Assembly: GCF_000299935.1 (NCBI RefSeq)
Contig: NZ_AMRL01000007.1
Span: forward strand, 104,458 to 168,457
Source: Oceanibaculum indicum P24
GTDB lineage: Bacteria; Pseudomonadota; Alphaproteobacteria; Oceanibaculales; Oceanibaculaceae
Reading direction: 5' to 3'
Length of the DNA stretch: 64,000 nt
The translations under genes and the position numbers were made by a program. Within the stretch, counting starts at the first letter, position 1, and every line of letters starts with the position of its first letter. The notes below the pieces were generated by a model, which saw only the letters and a program-made list of their open reading frames with translations, did no database searches and had not been told where the DNA came from. Shown here piece after piece: positions 1 to 8,487 of the stretch.

Positions 1-1
1 C

Positions 2-1210
2 GCCGTCGAGAGGGCGGTCCGGGAGCGGCGAACGGTTATTGCCGGCCCCATCAGCCTGGCACAGGGCGGTGTCGGGCTGGTCGCCCGCTTGCCCGTTTTC
101 CTGCGGCACAATGGCGAGGAGCACGGCACGCTCTGGGGTGTCGCCTCGACGGTGATCGATTTCGTGGAGCTGATGGAGCGGGTCCGCTACGACGATTACG
201 CAACCGATTACCGTCTGGCGCTGGTCGGTCGCGATGGCGATGCGCTGAATAACGAGATCATCTGGGGTGATACCGGTATCCGGCAATATGACCCGGTCGC
301 GCTGGAGGTCGTCGTGCCGGAAGGCAGCTGGCGCATCCTCGCGGCTCCGCATGACGGGTGGCCGGCCCTCACCCCCTATTTCCCCTATTTCGTGGCGGCT
401 GGTCTGCTGGCCATGCTGGCGGCGGCGTTTTCCGCGCTGGTGCGCTACCGGCTGGCGCTGGAACGCGGCCGCACCGAGCGCGAACTGCTGGAGGCGATGC
501 GCCGAGCGGAGATGGCAAATGCGGCGAAGTCCGACTTCCTGGCCAATATGAGCCATGAGCTGCGCACACCGCTGAATGCCATCATCGGCTTCAGCTCGCT
601 GCTGGAAACGGCACCGCCGGGCAGCAAGATATCGGGCAAGACGCCGGAATATGCCGGCGACATCCGCAAGAGCGGCGAATTCCTGCTGTCGCTCATCAAC
701 GATATACTTGATCTCACGCGCATTGAGCGGGGCCAGCCGGACCTGCATATCGAACGGTTCGACGCGATTCCCATCGCCCGTCGCTGCGTCCAGCAGTTCG
801 CCGCCGAGTTCGACGCCGCCGGCATGATCCTCTCCGACGATACCGGCTTCGATCCGGTCTGGGTCCGCGCCGACCGCCGCGCGCTGCAGCAGATCATCAG
901 CAACCTCCTGTCCAATGCGCTTAAATATGCTGGCCGGGGCGCACTGGTCTCCCTTTCCATCGCGCCGCCAAAGGGCGGGAAGGTCGGCATCATCGTCCGC
1001 GATACCGGCCCCGGTATTCCGACGGAGGCGGTGGAGCGCATCATGGAGCCCTTCGTGCAGCTTGCCCCGCCCACCGCGCGGGCCGCCGGCGGTGTCGGCC
1101 TCGGGCTGTCGATCTGCAAGTCGCTGTCGGCCGCGATGGATGGACGGTTCGTTATCGCCAGCGCACCCGGCGAGGGCATGACCGCGACGCTGACGCTGCC
1201 GGCGGGGTAA
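2..1210 (+). CDS. CHASE-domain sensor histidine kinase (5' end outside window)
   Basis: Membrane sensor kinase of a two-component system; 402 codons are visible and the reading frame is open from base 2, so the N-terminus lies upstream. The visible protein opens inside a CHASE extracellular sensor domain ([18 protein letters not shown] motif), followed by one membrane segment near position 370-440, then a HisKA dimerisation domain with the phosphoacceptor H-box SHELRTPLN (about base 550-580) and a HATPase domain with N box ([10 protein letters not shown]), G1 (DTGPGIP) and G2 ([10 protein letters not shown]). All catalytic motifs are intact. There is no receiver domain and no response-regulator gene on the downstream side, so the partner may lie upstream or elsewhere. 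The TTG at 89 is an internal codon, not the real start. Confidence 0.93.
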   Translation, partial: AVERAVRERRTVIAGPISLAQGGVGLVARLPVFLRHNGEEHGTLWGVASTVIDFVELMERVRYDDYATDYRLALVGRDGDALNNEIIWGDTGIRQYDPVALEVVVPEGSWRILAAPHDGWPALTPYFPYFVAAGLLAMLAAAFSALVRYRLALERGRTERELLEAMRRAEMANAAKSDFLANMSHELRTPLNAIIGFSSLLETAPPGSKISGKTPEYAGDIRKSGEFLLSLINDILDLTRIERGQPDLHIERFDAIPIARRCVQQFAAEFDAAGMILSDDTGFDPVWVRADRRALQQIISNLLSNALKYAGRGALVSLSIAPPKGGKVGIIVRDTGPGIPTEAVERIMEPFVQLAPPTARAAGGVGLGLSICKSLSAAMDGRFVIASAPGEGMTATLTLPAG

Positions 1211-1220
1211 CCGCCCGGCC

Positions 1221-1250
1221 TTGACTTTGCCGGGGGGAAGGGCGATCTAA
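1221..1250 (+). promoter_or_regulatory. Putative sigma70-type promoter for the small ORF at 1256
   Basis: TTGACT at 1221-1226 is followed after 17 bp by GATCTA (1244-1249). The -35 box is good and the -10 box is weak. If used, transcription would begin at or very near the ATG at 1256, which gives an essentially leaderless mRNA. This is inference from spacing only. Confidence 0.4.
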
Positions 1251-1255
1251 CATCC

Positions 1256-1321
1256 ATGAACAAGATCGCCCGATACAGCCTGTCCGCGCCGCGCAGCAAG
1301 CGCCTGATCGCAGGATTCTAA
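1256..1321 (+). CDS. 21-codon small ORF, candidate leader peptide
   Basis: The ATG at 1256 opens a 21-residue basic peptide (starts MNKIARYS, ends RLIAGF; five Arg/Lys in the last fourteen residues), stopping with TAA at 1319-1321. No Shine-Dalgarno sequence precedes it, but a promoter-like element places the transcription start next to the ATG. The stop codon directly abuts the first base of a strong terminator hairpin. This is the geometry expected of a translated leader in which a ribosome at the stop would interfere with hairpin folding, or of an sRNA with a short leaderless ORF. No run of a single regulatory amino acid is seen. The next gene downstream is the Rnk-like gene at 1509. It could also be a chance ORF at the 5' end of a non-coding RNA. 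Confidence 0.4.
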   Translation: MNKIARYSLSAPRSKRLIAGF

Positions 1322-1365
1322 CCCCAGGTCCGGGCACCGCGCGCCCCCGGGTCTGGGGGCGTTTT
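1322..1365 (+). terminator. Strong intrinsic terminator / attenuator hairpin
   Basis: Bases 1322-1334 pair with 1346-1358 over 13 consecutive pairs (two of them G-U) around an 11-nt loop, followed by GCG and a T4 tract at 1362-1365. It begins on the base after the TAA of the 21-codon ORF and lies 144 bp upstream of the Rnk-like gene. Confidence 0.8.
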
Positions 1366-1508
1366 CATATCTGAGACGGGCAATGCACCGCAGGTCACGT
1401 TCTGGCGTGTCCCGTATCCGGTAAACCGCGCGCCATTTCTAACCGCATCATTGTCACGGCCATTGGATTAGGCCGTTGTCTCCCCCGGGTGGAGACCAAG
1501 GAGGATTC

Positions 1509-1928
1509 ATGTCGATTTCCGTAAAGAAGCGCCGCAAGCCGGCGATTACCATGGGCATTGAAGCTAACCGCCGCCTCAGCAACCTCGCCATGGCGATCGA
1601 GGAGCGCATGCCGGAGATCGCCGATGCCCTGCTGCAGGAGCTGGACCGTGCCCGGCTGGTGCCGGATGCGAAGCTGCCGGACAAGGTCGTGCGGCTGGGC
1701 AGCACGGTGGAGTTCGCCACCAATGGCGACCAGCCCCGGCGCATCACGCTGGTCATGCCCGCCGAGGCGGATATCGCGCAGGGGCGCATCTCCATCGCCA
1801 CGCCCATCGGTGTTGCGCTGATCGGCCTGTCCGAAGGCCAGTCGATGACGGCGCATGCGCGCGACGGGCGGGAAAACCTGCTGACGGTGATGAAGGTGTC
1901 CGCGCCGCAACCGGCGGAGGCCGGCTGA
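1509..1928 (+). CDS. rnk: Rnk-like GreA/GreB C-terminal-domain regulator
   Basis: A 139-residue protein of the Rnk (regulator of nucleoside diphosphate kinase) group. An N-terminal helical region (about 10-55) resembles a shortened Gre coiled coil. The C-terminal FKBP-like GreA/GreB domain (about 60-130) carries the diagnostic features VRLGSTVEF, ITLVMPAEAD, ISIATPIGVALIGLSEGQ. Rnk proteins bind RNA polymerase near the secondary channel. The start at 1509 is supported by the AAGGAGG ribosome site at 1498-1504; a GTCTCC/GGAGAC hairpin (1478-1496) sits just ahead of it and might modulate initiation. It is single-gene, between the terminator at 1322-1365 and the convergent SPOR lipoprotein gene. 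Confidence 0.85.
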   Translation: MSISVKKRRKPAITMGIEANRRLSNLAMAIEERMPEIADALLQELDRARLVPDAKLPDKVVRLGSTVEFATNGDQPRRITLVMPAEADIAQGRISIATPIGVALIGLSEGQSMTAHARDGRENLLTVMKVSAPQPAEAG

Positions 1929-1947
1929 AACCAGCGCCCAGCTTAAA

Positions 1948-2970
1948 CTAGCGCAGGGCGGCGATGGCTGTTCCCAGCGGCGTGCCGGCATCCGCTGTCG
2001 GCAGGCAATATTGGCCTGCCTGCTTCAGCCGCTCGCACAGGCTTTGGGCTTCCGCCTGCGTGAGGGCGGAGGCCTGCAGCCGCAGCATCCGGCCGCGCCC
2101 GCCGCCCAGATCGACCTCCAGCACCATTGGCACCAGCGTCCCCAGCTCCGACGGATAGCGGCGCTGCAGGATGCGCCAGCCATCGCGCGCATTCTCGAGG
2201 CTGCGGTAGGAGGCAAGATGGATCGCCGCGGTCAGCGCTTCCGGGATGGCTGCCGGGGCCCTTTGAGGGACGGGCTGCGGTGGCGGCGCTGCTGGCCTTG
2301 GCGCCGGCTCGGCGGCCTTCATGGCGGGCGTGTTCTGCCCCGGCTGCGGCGACAGCGACAGGCGCAGGCTGCCCGGGTCAGATAACGGACCGGAGGGCGG
2401 TGCCGAGGGGGTTGCCGGGGACGGCGCAGACAGAGGGGCGACCGGCGGGCTGACCGGTCGGCCAATAGGCGTCGCCATGGTCAGGCTGGTCTGGTCAGAA
2501 CCCGCCTTGGGCTCAAGGCGGGGATTGGACGTGACTGCCTTCGCCACCGGCGCATCCTGGGAGCGGGCGGCGACGGCACCCTCCATCTGGCTCAGCAGGG
2601 CACGGATATCGCCATCGATGCGCGTCAGCCGGCTGATTGCCGGCTCGGCCGCCTGGAACTGTTTCTGCAGGCCGGTGATCCGGCTGTCCAGCTCGTCGAG
2701 CCGGGCCAGGATCGCGTCCACCCCCGGCATGCCACCACTCGTCATTTGTGCGCTGTAGGCAGCGCCTGAGCCCGAAGACAAGCCGAGGGCCGGGATACCG
2801 GCATCGTTCGGCGCGGTCGCTGTTGACTGAATGGGCGGTGCATCTGCCGGCAGGCGCGGCGGGGCCAGGAAACCGGTACGCGCACTGCTGCCGCATCCGG
2901 CCAGGCTGACAGCCAAACCGGCTGCCATGCAGGCAGTCAGGATCGGTCGGTTGTTGTGTCGCGCAGCCAT
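1948..2970 (-). CDS. SPOR-domain outer-membrane lipoprotein
   Basis: A 340-residue predicted lipoprotein. The start at 2970 (MAARHNN) gives a signal peptide ending in a lipobox LAGC, with Cys at about residue 26. A predicted coiled coil (about 90-140; DELDSRITGLQKQF type heptads) is followed by a long Pro/Ala/Ser-rich linker (about 150-245) and a C-terminal SPOR-like domain (about 247-335). SPOR domains bind denuded peptidoglycan, usually at the division site. The C-terminal domain shares a pattern with the end of the usher-like protein at 5127-8396: YRS, then GW, LVP, LRL, and finally LC..L.Q.G..C.P. The gene is divergent from the DUF4402/chaperone/usher cluster and shares its 215-bp upstream region. 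A longer start at 3048 would bury the signal peptide and is rejected. Confidence 0.85.
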   Translation of the reverse strand: MAARHNNRPILTACMAAGLAVSLAGCGSSARTGFLAPPRLPADAPPIQSTATAPNDAGIPALGLSSGSGAAYSAQMTSGGMPGVDAILARLDELDSRITGLQKQFQAAEPAISRLTRIDGDIRALLSQMEGAVAARSQDAPVAKAVTSNPRLEPKAGSDQTSLTMATPIGRPVSPPVAPLSAPSPATPSAPPSGPLSDPGSLRLSLSPQPGQNTPAMKAAEPAPRPAAPPPQPVPQRAPAAIPEALTAAIHLASYRSLENARDGWRILQRRYPSELGTLVPMVLEVDLGGGRGRMLRLQASALTQAEAQSLCERLKQAGQYCLPTADAGTPLGTAIAALR

Positions 2971-3068
2971 GGCCTCTGACGCATCAGCAAAACATACTGA
3001 ATATAGTAGCCGTTCGAGGGTAGGCACACAACGAGTATCCCGTTTCAAAAAATAATGGTAAATTTTTA

Positions 3069-3074
3069 TATAAT
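3069..3074 (+). promoter_or_regulatory. TATAAT -10 element before the DUF4402 operon
   Basis: A perfect TATAAT at 3069-3074 lies in a short AT-rich stretch of an otherwise GC-rich region, about 110 bp upstream of the first DUF4402 gene. No consensus -35 is present at 16-18 bp upstream (CAAAAA at 17 bp), so it may need an activator. The roughly 100-nt leader holds no recognised riboswitch. Confidence 0.35.
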
Positions 3075-3185
3075 ATTGCCTGTTCCTGATTTTCTGGCAT
3101 ATTAAGGCTGTTGCGTAGGCAAATACCCCAGAAGGGGGGCGTCCTGGCCGTCTGTATGGCAGGCGTTGTGGAGGAGGTAGAAAAC

Positions 3186-3809
3186 ATGAAACGGCTTATC
3201 AAATTCGGCCTGGCCCTGGCGGCCCTGGCCTTCGTCGTCCCGGCCGCGCAGGCGCAGACGACCGAGACATTCACCGCGACTGCCACGGTGGCCAGCAGCC
3301 TGACCATCACCCAGAACACGGCGCTCAGCTTTGGCAATCTGGTTGTCATTCAGGACGGCACCAACGCCGCCGCGGCGACCCTCAGCGCAGCCGGCGTCTT
3401 CACGAGGGCGGCACAGGTGGGTACGGAAAACCTGATCCAGACCGGTACGCCGACCCCCGGCAACTTCACGGTCAACACCGGCGTTGCCAGCTTCGTGAAC
3501 GTCCAGGTGACCTTCCCGAGTGCCGCGATCACCCTGACCAACGGCGCTGCCCCTCCGGGTAACGGCACCTTCTCCGTCGGTACCTTCACCGTTGCCGCGC
3601 CGACCGCCGGCACGCTGGGTGGCACCACGACGACGGTGGGTGCCTGTAACACGGCCATCGCCGCCGGCAACCCCTGCCAGTACACCACCAGCAACGGCGG
3701 TCTCGTGACCTTCCCGCTGGGTGCGACCATCACCGTCGGTTCGGCGACCGCCACCTTCATCGACGGCACCTACTCGGGCAATTTCGACCTGACCGCCGCC
3801 TTCTACTGA
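3186..3809 (+). CDS. DUF4402-domain secreted protein, likely pilin-type subunit (first copy)
   Basis: A 207-residue exported protein with a clear Sec signal peptide (KRLIKFGLALAALAF..., cleavage after AQA near residue 23). The mature part is Thr/Ala/Gly-rich beta protein of the DUF4402 family: FGNL motif near residue 50 and a C-terminal TYSGNFDLTAAFY strand typical of the family. DUF4402 proteins are found with spore-coat-U/fimbrial type chaperone-usher genes, so this is probably a surface-fibre or adhesin subunit; that role is inference. The start at 3186 follows a GGAGGAGG ribosome site. It is the first gene of a five-gene set reading into the chaperone and usher; gap to the next copy is 18 bp. 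Confidence 0.82.
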   Translation: MKRLIKFGLALAALAFVVPAAQAQTTETFTATATVASSLTITQNTALSFGNLVVIQDGTNAAAATLSAAGVFTRAAQVGTENLIQTGTPTPGNFTVNTGVASFVNVQVTFPSAAITLTNGAAPPGNGTFSVGTFTVAAPTAGTLGGTTTTVGACNTAIAAGNPCQYTTSNGGLVTFPLGATITVGSATATFIDGTYSGNFDLTAAFY

Positions 3810-3827
3810 TGCGGCCTTTTCGCTGAA

Positions 3828-4313
3828 ATGGCTCCCAGAATGGCCGCCATCGCCTTATCCGGGGCGGTGGCGGCTTTCGCCTGTCCGGCCGGATTTTTAC
3901 CAGCCGCCGCCCAGACCGTGGTGGAGCTGGACCCGCTGAGCTTCGGCACCTTCGTCGTGCCGTCGAACGCGGCGGTCAGTACGCTCACGGTGCCGCTGAA
4001 CGGCTCGGTCTCCACTACCGGCAGCATCATCGCGCTGACGCAGGGCATAGCCGGCCGCTACCGGGTTGGTGGCCTGCCGGGCAACGCCATTGTCGATATC
4101 GACATCACGGCGGCCCCGCTGTTCGGCCCGGCCCTGCCACCCAGCCAGTATTTCCAGATCACCGCCTTCGACCATCCGCCGACCGTCACCACCAATGCCA
4201 GCGGGACAGCGACCTTCCGGCTGGGGGCGACGCTGTCCACCTCGGGCAGTGGCGTGCCTTACACGGACAGCACCTATACCGGCACCATCGACGTCACGGT
4301 AACGCTGCAATAG
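3828..4313 (+). CDS. DUF4402-domain secreted protein (second copy)
   Basis: A 161-residue exported protein with signal peptide (residues 1 to about 28, cleavage after AAAQ), followed by a DUF4402 domain: LDPLSFGTFVVPSN near the mature N-terminus and TYTGTIDVTVTLQ at the C-terminus. It is shorter than and only moderately similar to the preceding copy, consistent with a major/minor or shaft/tip subunit pair, which is inference. It has 18 bp to the upstream gene and 14 bp to the chaperone gene, so it is co-transcribed. Confidence 0.8.
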   Translation: MAPRMAAIALSGAVAAFACPAGFLPAAAQTVVELDPLSFGTFVVPSNAAVSTLTVPLNGSVSTTGSIIALTQGIAGRYRVGGLPGNAIVDIDITAAPLFGPALPPSQYFQITAFDHPPTVTTNASGTATFRLGATLSTSGSGVPYTDSTYTGTIDVTVTLQ

Positions 4314-4327
4314 AGGCAGGCCAGCAT

Positions 4328-5119
4328 ATGCGCGGACTCTCCCTTCTGTTCTTTCTTCTTATCTCCCTGGCCCTGCTGCTGCCAGCACCGGCTGCCGCCG
4401 ATCTGCTGATCACCCCGAAGCGCCTCGTGCTCGACAGCCAGAGCCGCGACGGCATCTTCCGGCTGGTGAACACCAGCGATCGCGCCCAGAGCTACGAACT
4501 GGTCTGGCAGCAATTGCGCATGAACGAGATGGGAACCCTGGACGATATGGGCGAGAACGCCGCCGGGGCTGCCAGCCGGCTGCTGCTGCTGGCGCCGACA
4601 CGGGTAACGCTGCAGCCGGGCGAGCGGCAGACGGTACGGCTGACCCCGCGCCTGCCGGAAGGTCTGCCGGAGGGCGAGTACATGTCGCACCTGCTGTTCC
4701 GCCCGGTCACACCGCCGCCGCCGCCGAGCAGCGTCACCGGGCAGGGGGCGGAGATGCAGCTTGCCGTGCGCGTCGGCTTCTCGATCCCGGTCTTCCTGCG
4801 CCATGGCAACCTGTCCGCCCAGGCCGCCATCCGCCCCATCGGCATCGACGCTAATGGCGTGACTGTCGAAATGCGCCGCGAAGGCACGGCCAGCATCTTC
4901 GGCAATCTGTCGATGTTCTGGGGCCAGCCAGGCCGGGACGGGCTACAGGTCGGTCGGCTCGACAGCGTTGCCATCTACGCCAACCTCACCCAGCGCACGG
5001 TGACCGTGCCGTTCGACCCGGCCAGCGGCGTCACCGTTGGGGCCGGGCTGCTGATGGTCCGATATACCGACCCGGACAGCAATGCGGTGCTGGCCGAATC
5101 GACCGTCCGCCTGGAATGA
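4328..5119 (+). CDS. PapD-like periplasmic fimbrial chaperone
   Basis: A 263-residue periplasmic chaperone of the pilus-assembly (PapD/FimC-like) superfamily. The signal peptide covers residues 1 to about 24. The first Ig-like domain contains TPKRLVLDSQSRDG and the G1-type segment LQPGERQTVRLTPR; the second domain (about 150-260) is the PapD C-terminal sandwich. Such chaperones donate a beta-strand to subunits that lack one and deliver them to an outer-membrane usher. It directly follows two DUF4402 subunit candidates and overlaps the extended reading frame of the usher-like gene, whose chosen start is 8 bp past this stop. Function is assigned by family and context. Confidence 0.85.
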   Translation: MRGLSLLFFLLISLALLLPAPAAADLLITPKRLVLDSQSRDGIFRLVNTSDRAQSYELVWQQLRMNEMGTLDDMGENAAGAASRLLLLAPTRVTLQPGERQTVRLTPRLPEGLPEGEYMSHLLFRPVTPPPPPSSVTGQGAEMQLAVRVGFSIPVFLRHGNLSAQAAIRPIGIDANGVTVEMRREGTASIFGNLSMFWGQPGRDGLQVGRLDSVAIYANLTQRTVTVPFDPASGVTVGAGLLMVRYTDPDSNAVLAESTVRLE

Positions 5120-5126
5120 CGCCGGC

Positions 5127-8100
5127 ATGCGGGGGGAGGGCCGATATCGGGTAACCGGCGGCGGGGTAATCCTCGCCGCGCTGCTGTCCGTTACCGGTTC
5201 CGCCGCCGCCAACACGACCGATCCGATGGAAAAGCTGCTCCGCGACTTCTATCAGCGCGTGGCACCGGTCTATGGTGCCCCTCAACCTGCTGGGCAACCC
5301 ACCACCCAACCTGATGCGCCGCCGCACCTGCCGGATGCCGCCCCGGCCCTGCGGACGGTACCGGCTGATCCGGGCCGCCTGGCGCGTCCCGCCTCCACCG
5401 GCGCCAGCCGGGTGCCGGACGGCACGGTACTGCTGCTAACCGTGCGTATCGATCGGGACCGGCTGGTGGAGCCGCTGATGGTCGTGACCGAGGGCAACGG
5501 CTTCCGGGTCGATCTGGGCAGCTTCGTGCAGGCCTTCGAATTCCCGATCCTGGTCGATGCCGGGCAGGGCCGCGCCGAGGGCTGGTTCATCAGCCCGGAC
5601 AATGATTTCCGACTCGACCTTGGGGCTGGAACCGTAACCAGCCGGGGGCAGACACGGGCGCTGCGCGCGGGGGAGGTGGTGCGCAGCGACGGCGCGTTGA
5701 TGATCGGCGACTGGGTGCTGAAAGAATGGTTCGGGCTGGAGGCGACGCCCAATCTGGCCGATCTGGAATTGCGCATCGAGGCGGATGAACTGCTACCCTT
5801 CCAGCAGCGCCAGCGCCGCGAGCAGCGCTTCACCCAGCGCCAGAGCTATTCGACGCCGCGCGCCACCCTGCCGCCGGCACCGGAAGGGCGGCCGCTGGTC
5901 GGCCCGCCGGTTGTCGATCTGTTGGCCTCCAGCCGGCTGACCGGCGGCGACAATCAGGAAACCCGGGTTGGCGGTAACTACGCCGCTACCGTCGGCGCGG
6001 GGCTGCTGGGCGGAGCCTTCGCTGCCTATCTGTCGGGTGACGAGAATGAGCCGCTGTCCTCCGCCCGCGCCAACCTGTCCTATTACGATCCGGACGGGCT
6101 GGCTGGCCTCGGCCTCGTGACGCAGGCGCGGTTCGGCGATATCTCCGGCTTTGCCACCACGCTGCTGGCCCCCAGCGCCAGCGGTCAGGGCGTTTATCTC
6201 AGCAACCTGCCGGTCGGCGCGCAGCTGCGCAGCGACGCCACCACGATCAGCGGCGATGCGTTGCCCGGCTATGATGTGGAGCTGTACCGCGACGAGCAGC
6301 TGGTCGGCTTCCAGCGGGTCGGCGAGAACGGCCAATATATCTTCGAGAATGTGGAACTGTTCGCCGGCGAGAATCGCTTCCGCATCGTGCGCTACGGCCC
6401 GCAGGGGCAGATCGAGGAGGAAACCCGCACGGTCACTGCCGGCGGCGAGATTGGCGGCGTGCCGCTGACCTACCAGTTCGCCGCCTCGATGATCGATGAC
6501 GGGCCGGACGAGGGCGCGCTGCAATCCAGCCTGGCGACCCGCCTGGCCGTCGGCGGCGGAGTGGCCGTGCTGGCCAGCGCCGGCACCACCGAATATCGCG
6601 GCGAACGCGTCAGTGACGCCCTTCTGGGCGGGCAATATCGCGTCGGCACCTTCCTGATGGAGGGGCTGGCGGGGCGCGATACGCTGGGCCGGACACTCGG
6701 CCGTGCCGCCGTGCAGACGCGCATCGGTACGGATTCGCTTCGCTTCAGCCATGAGGTGCGGCCTGAATCGCTGCGCCCGGAACTGGGCAACCGCCGACGC
6801 ACGGAGATCGCGCTGAGCGGCTATGTGCAGGGGCCGGTGCTGGGCCTGCCCTATCTGCGCTATACGGTGGGGGCGGAGGATGTCAGCGATTCGGTCGTGG
6901 AAGAGGCGCGCTCCCTGACCGGCAAGCTGGGCACCCAAATCGGCCGCTTCACCCTGAACAACGACCTGCTGTGGACACAAAGCAAGGAACGTCCGACGGA
7001 GTTTCGCGCCGGTCGCGAGGGCACGGACCTGAATGTGGTGCATCAGGCCAGCTTCCCGCTTGGCCAGCTGCGCAACCGGTTCCGCCTCGGCTACCGCGCC
7101 GCGCCGGATTTCGAGATGACCGAGTTCCAGGCCAATTCGCTGTGGCTGATCGAGCGGGACTTCACCGCCGAGATGGATGTCCGCCACCGTTTCGAGACTG
7201 ACCTGACCCGCGTGCAGGCGCGGCTGAACTACGATATGGGCAGCGTCGTGCTCAGCCCGCGCCTAAGTTACGACAATAACGGCGTCTATGGCGCCTTCCT
7301 GGACCTGCGCCTGTCCACCGGCATCGAGCCGATGACCGGCAATGTCAGGATGCAGAGCCGCCCCGCCGCCAATGACGGCTCCATCGCCGTGCAGGTGTTC
7401 CTGGACGAGAACGAGAATGGCGTGTTCGACCCCGGCGAGGAACAGCTGGAAGGGGTGGAGGTGCAGGCGCTGCAGGCGCGCCGTTCGGCACTGACCGATT
7501 CGACCGGCATCGCCATCCTGCGCAATGTCCAGCCCTTCGAGACCAGCGATGTGCGCATCATCCCCTCGACCCTGCCGGAAACCCACCTGCAGCCGGGTGT
7601 GGAGGGCTATTCCGCACGGCTGCTGCCCGGCGGCACGCAGAACATGATCCTGCCGGTGGTGCGCAGCTGGACAGTGGAGGGCCGGGCGCTCAGCACCACC
7701 GCACAGGGCGAGGCGGTGCCGCTGCCGGGCATTGACGTTGTCGTCATGGACCGCGACAGCGGGGAGGTGGTTGCCAGCACCACGACGCTGGGCGATGGCA
7801 GCTACAGCATTACCGGGCTGCGTCAGGGCAGCTACCGCATATCCCTGTCGGCGGAGTCGCTGGGCAGCCGGCTGGCTCCCGCCTATGCCCGGCCGCTGCT
7901 GACCGATGTGCGGGAGACCACCTATCACGCGGTCGATCTGCTGGCCGTCGAGCCGGGAGCCCCGGCCCATTATCCGCCGCTGCGCCGCGCCAGCGGGCCG
8001 GGGCCGCTGATGCTGCCGCTGGGCGCCAGTGCGTCCGACATCAGGACGCCAGAACCGGAGGCATCCCGCCAGGTGATCGCGGTGCGTGTCGGCCAATACC

Positions 8101-8396
8101 GATCCCGCTTGGCGCTGGTCATGGGCTGGTCGGAGCTGGTGGAGCGCACCGGCCCGCTGCTGGCCGGGCTGGTGCCGGTGCTGTCGCCCAGCGAGGAAGC
8201 CCGGCTGCTGGCCGACCGCACCTCGCTGTTCCCGCTGCGGCTGGGGCCGCTGGTTAACCGTGACGCGGCGGAGCTGCTGTGCGATCTGCTGCGCCAGATC
8301 GGTCGGTCCTGCGTGCCGGCGCTGGTGGACTGGCAGGAAGACCGCATCGCCGAGCATCCGCCCGCCGCGCTGAAAGCCGCCAGCGCCACGCGGTGA
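5127..8396 (+). CDS. Usher-like outer-membrane protein with SdrD-B-like and C-terminal SPOR-like domains
   Basis: A 1089-residue exported protein with signal peptide (residues about 1-30). An N-terminal usher-like module (about 100-230) precedes a long region of short alternating strands (about 270-750) expected for an outer-membrane beta-barrel; the segment YDVELYRDEQLVGFQRVGENG (about 385-405) is typical of ushers. Two beta-sandwich domains follow: a SdrD-B/carboxypeptidase-regulatory-like one with FLDENENGVFDPGEEQLEGV near residue 757, and a second near 850-930. The last about 100 residues match the SPOR pattern of the lipoprotein at 1948-2970, ending LC..L.Q.G..C.P. Classical FimD ushers do not end this way. 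The start at 5127 is preferred because it gives the signal peptide; the ATG at 5082 would overlap the chaperone. Exact barrel topology is unproven. Confidence 0.75.
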   Translation: MRGEGRYRVTGGGVILAALLSVTGSAAANTTDPMEKLLRDFYQRVAPVYGAPQPAGQPTTQPDAPPHLPDAAPALRTVPADPGRLARPASTGASRVPDGTVLLLTVRIDRDRLVEPLMVVTEGNGFRVDLGSFVQAFEFPILVDAGQGRAEGWFISPDNDFRLDLGAGTVTSRGQTRALRAGEVVRSDGALMIGDWVLKEWFGLEATPNLADLELRIEADELLPFQQRQRREQRFTQRQSYSTPRATLPPAPEGRPLVGPPVVDLLASSRLTGGDNQETRVGGNYAATVGAGLLGGAFAAYLSGDENEPLSSARANLSYYDPDGLAGLGLVTQARFGDISGFATTLLAPSASGQGVYLSNLPVGAQLRSDATTISGDALPGYDVELYRDEQLVGFQRVGENGQYIFENVELFAGENRFRIVRYGPQGQIEEETRTVTAGGEIGGVPLTYQFAASMIDDGPDEGALQSSLATRLAVGGGVAVLASAGTTEYRGERVSDALLGGQYRVGTFLMEGLAGRDTLGRTLGRAAVQTRIGTDSLRFSHEVRPESLRPELGNRRRTEIALSGYVQGPVLGLPYLRYTVGAEDVSDSVVEEARSLTGKLGTQIGRFTLNNDLLWTQSKERPTEFRAGREGTDLNVVHQASFPLGQLRNRFRLGYRAAPDFEMTEFQANSLWLIERDFTAEMDVRHRFETDLTRVQARLNYDMGSVVLSPRLSYDNNGVYGAFLDLRLSTGIEPMTGNVRMQSRPAANDGSIAVQVFLDENENGVFDPGEEQLEGVEVQALQARRSALTDSTGIAILRNVQPFETSDVRIIPSTLPETHLQPGVEGYSARLLPGGTQNMILPVVRSWTVEGRALSTTAQGEAVPLPGIDVVVMDRDSGEVVASTTTLGDGSYSITGLRQGSYRISLSAESLGSRLAPAYARPLLTDVRETTYHAVDLLAVEPGAPAHYPPLRRASGPGPLMLPLGASASDIRTPEPEASRQVIAVRVGQYRSRLALVMGWSELVERTGPLLAGLVPVLSPSEEARLLADRTSLFPLRLGPLVNRDAAELLCDLLRQIGRSCVPALVDWQEDRIAEHPPAALKAASATR

Positions 8397-8487
8397 GGGA
8401 GGGGGATTGGCGGCGGCGTGCGGCGGGTCTATAACCGGCGACCTGTCTTTTCCGCTTTCAACTTCCCGCCTGAAAAGGACCGCCGCC

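Noticed and set aside
2971..3185. Possible cyclic-di-GMP riboswitch before the DUF4402 genes
   Set aside because: No GEMM-type two-helix core could be built; only an AT-rich promoter-like segment is seen.
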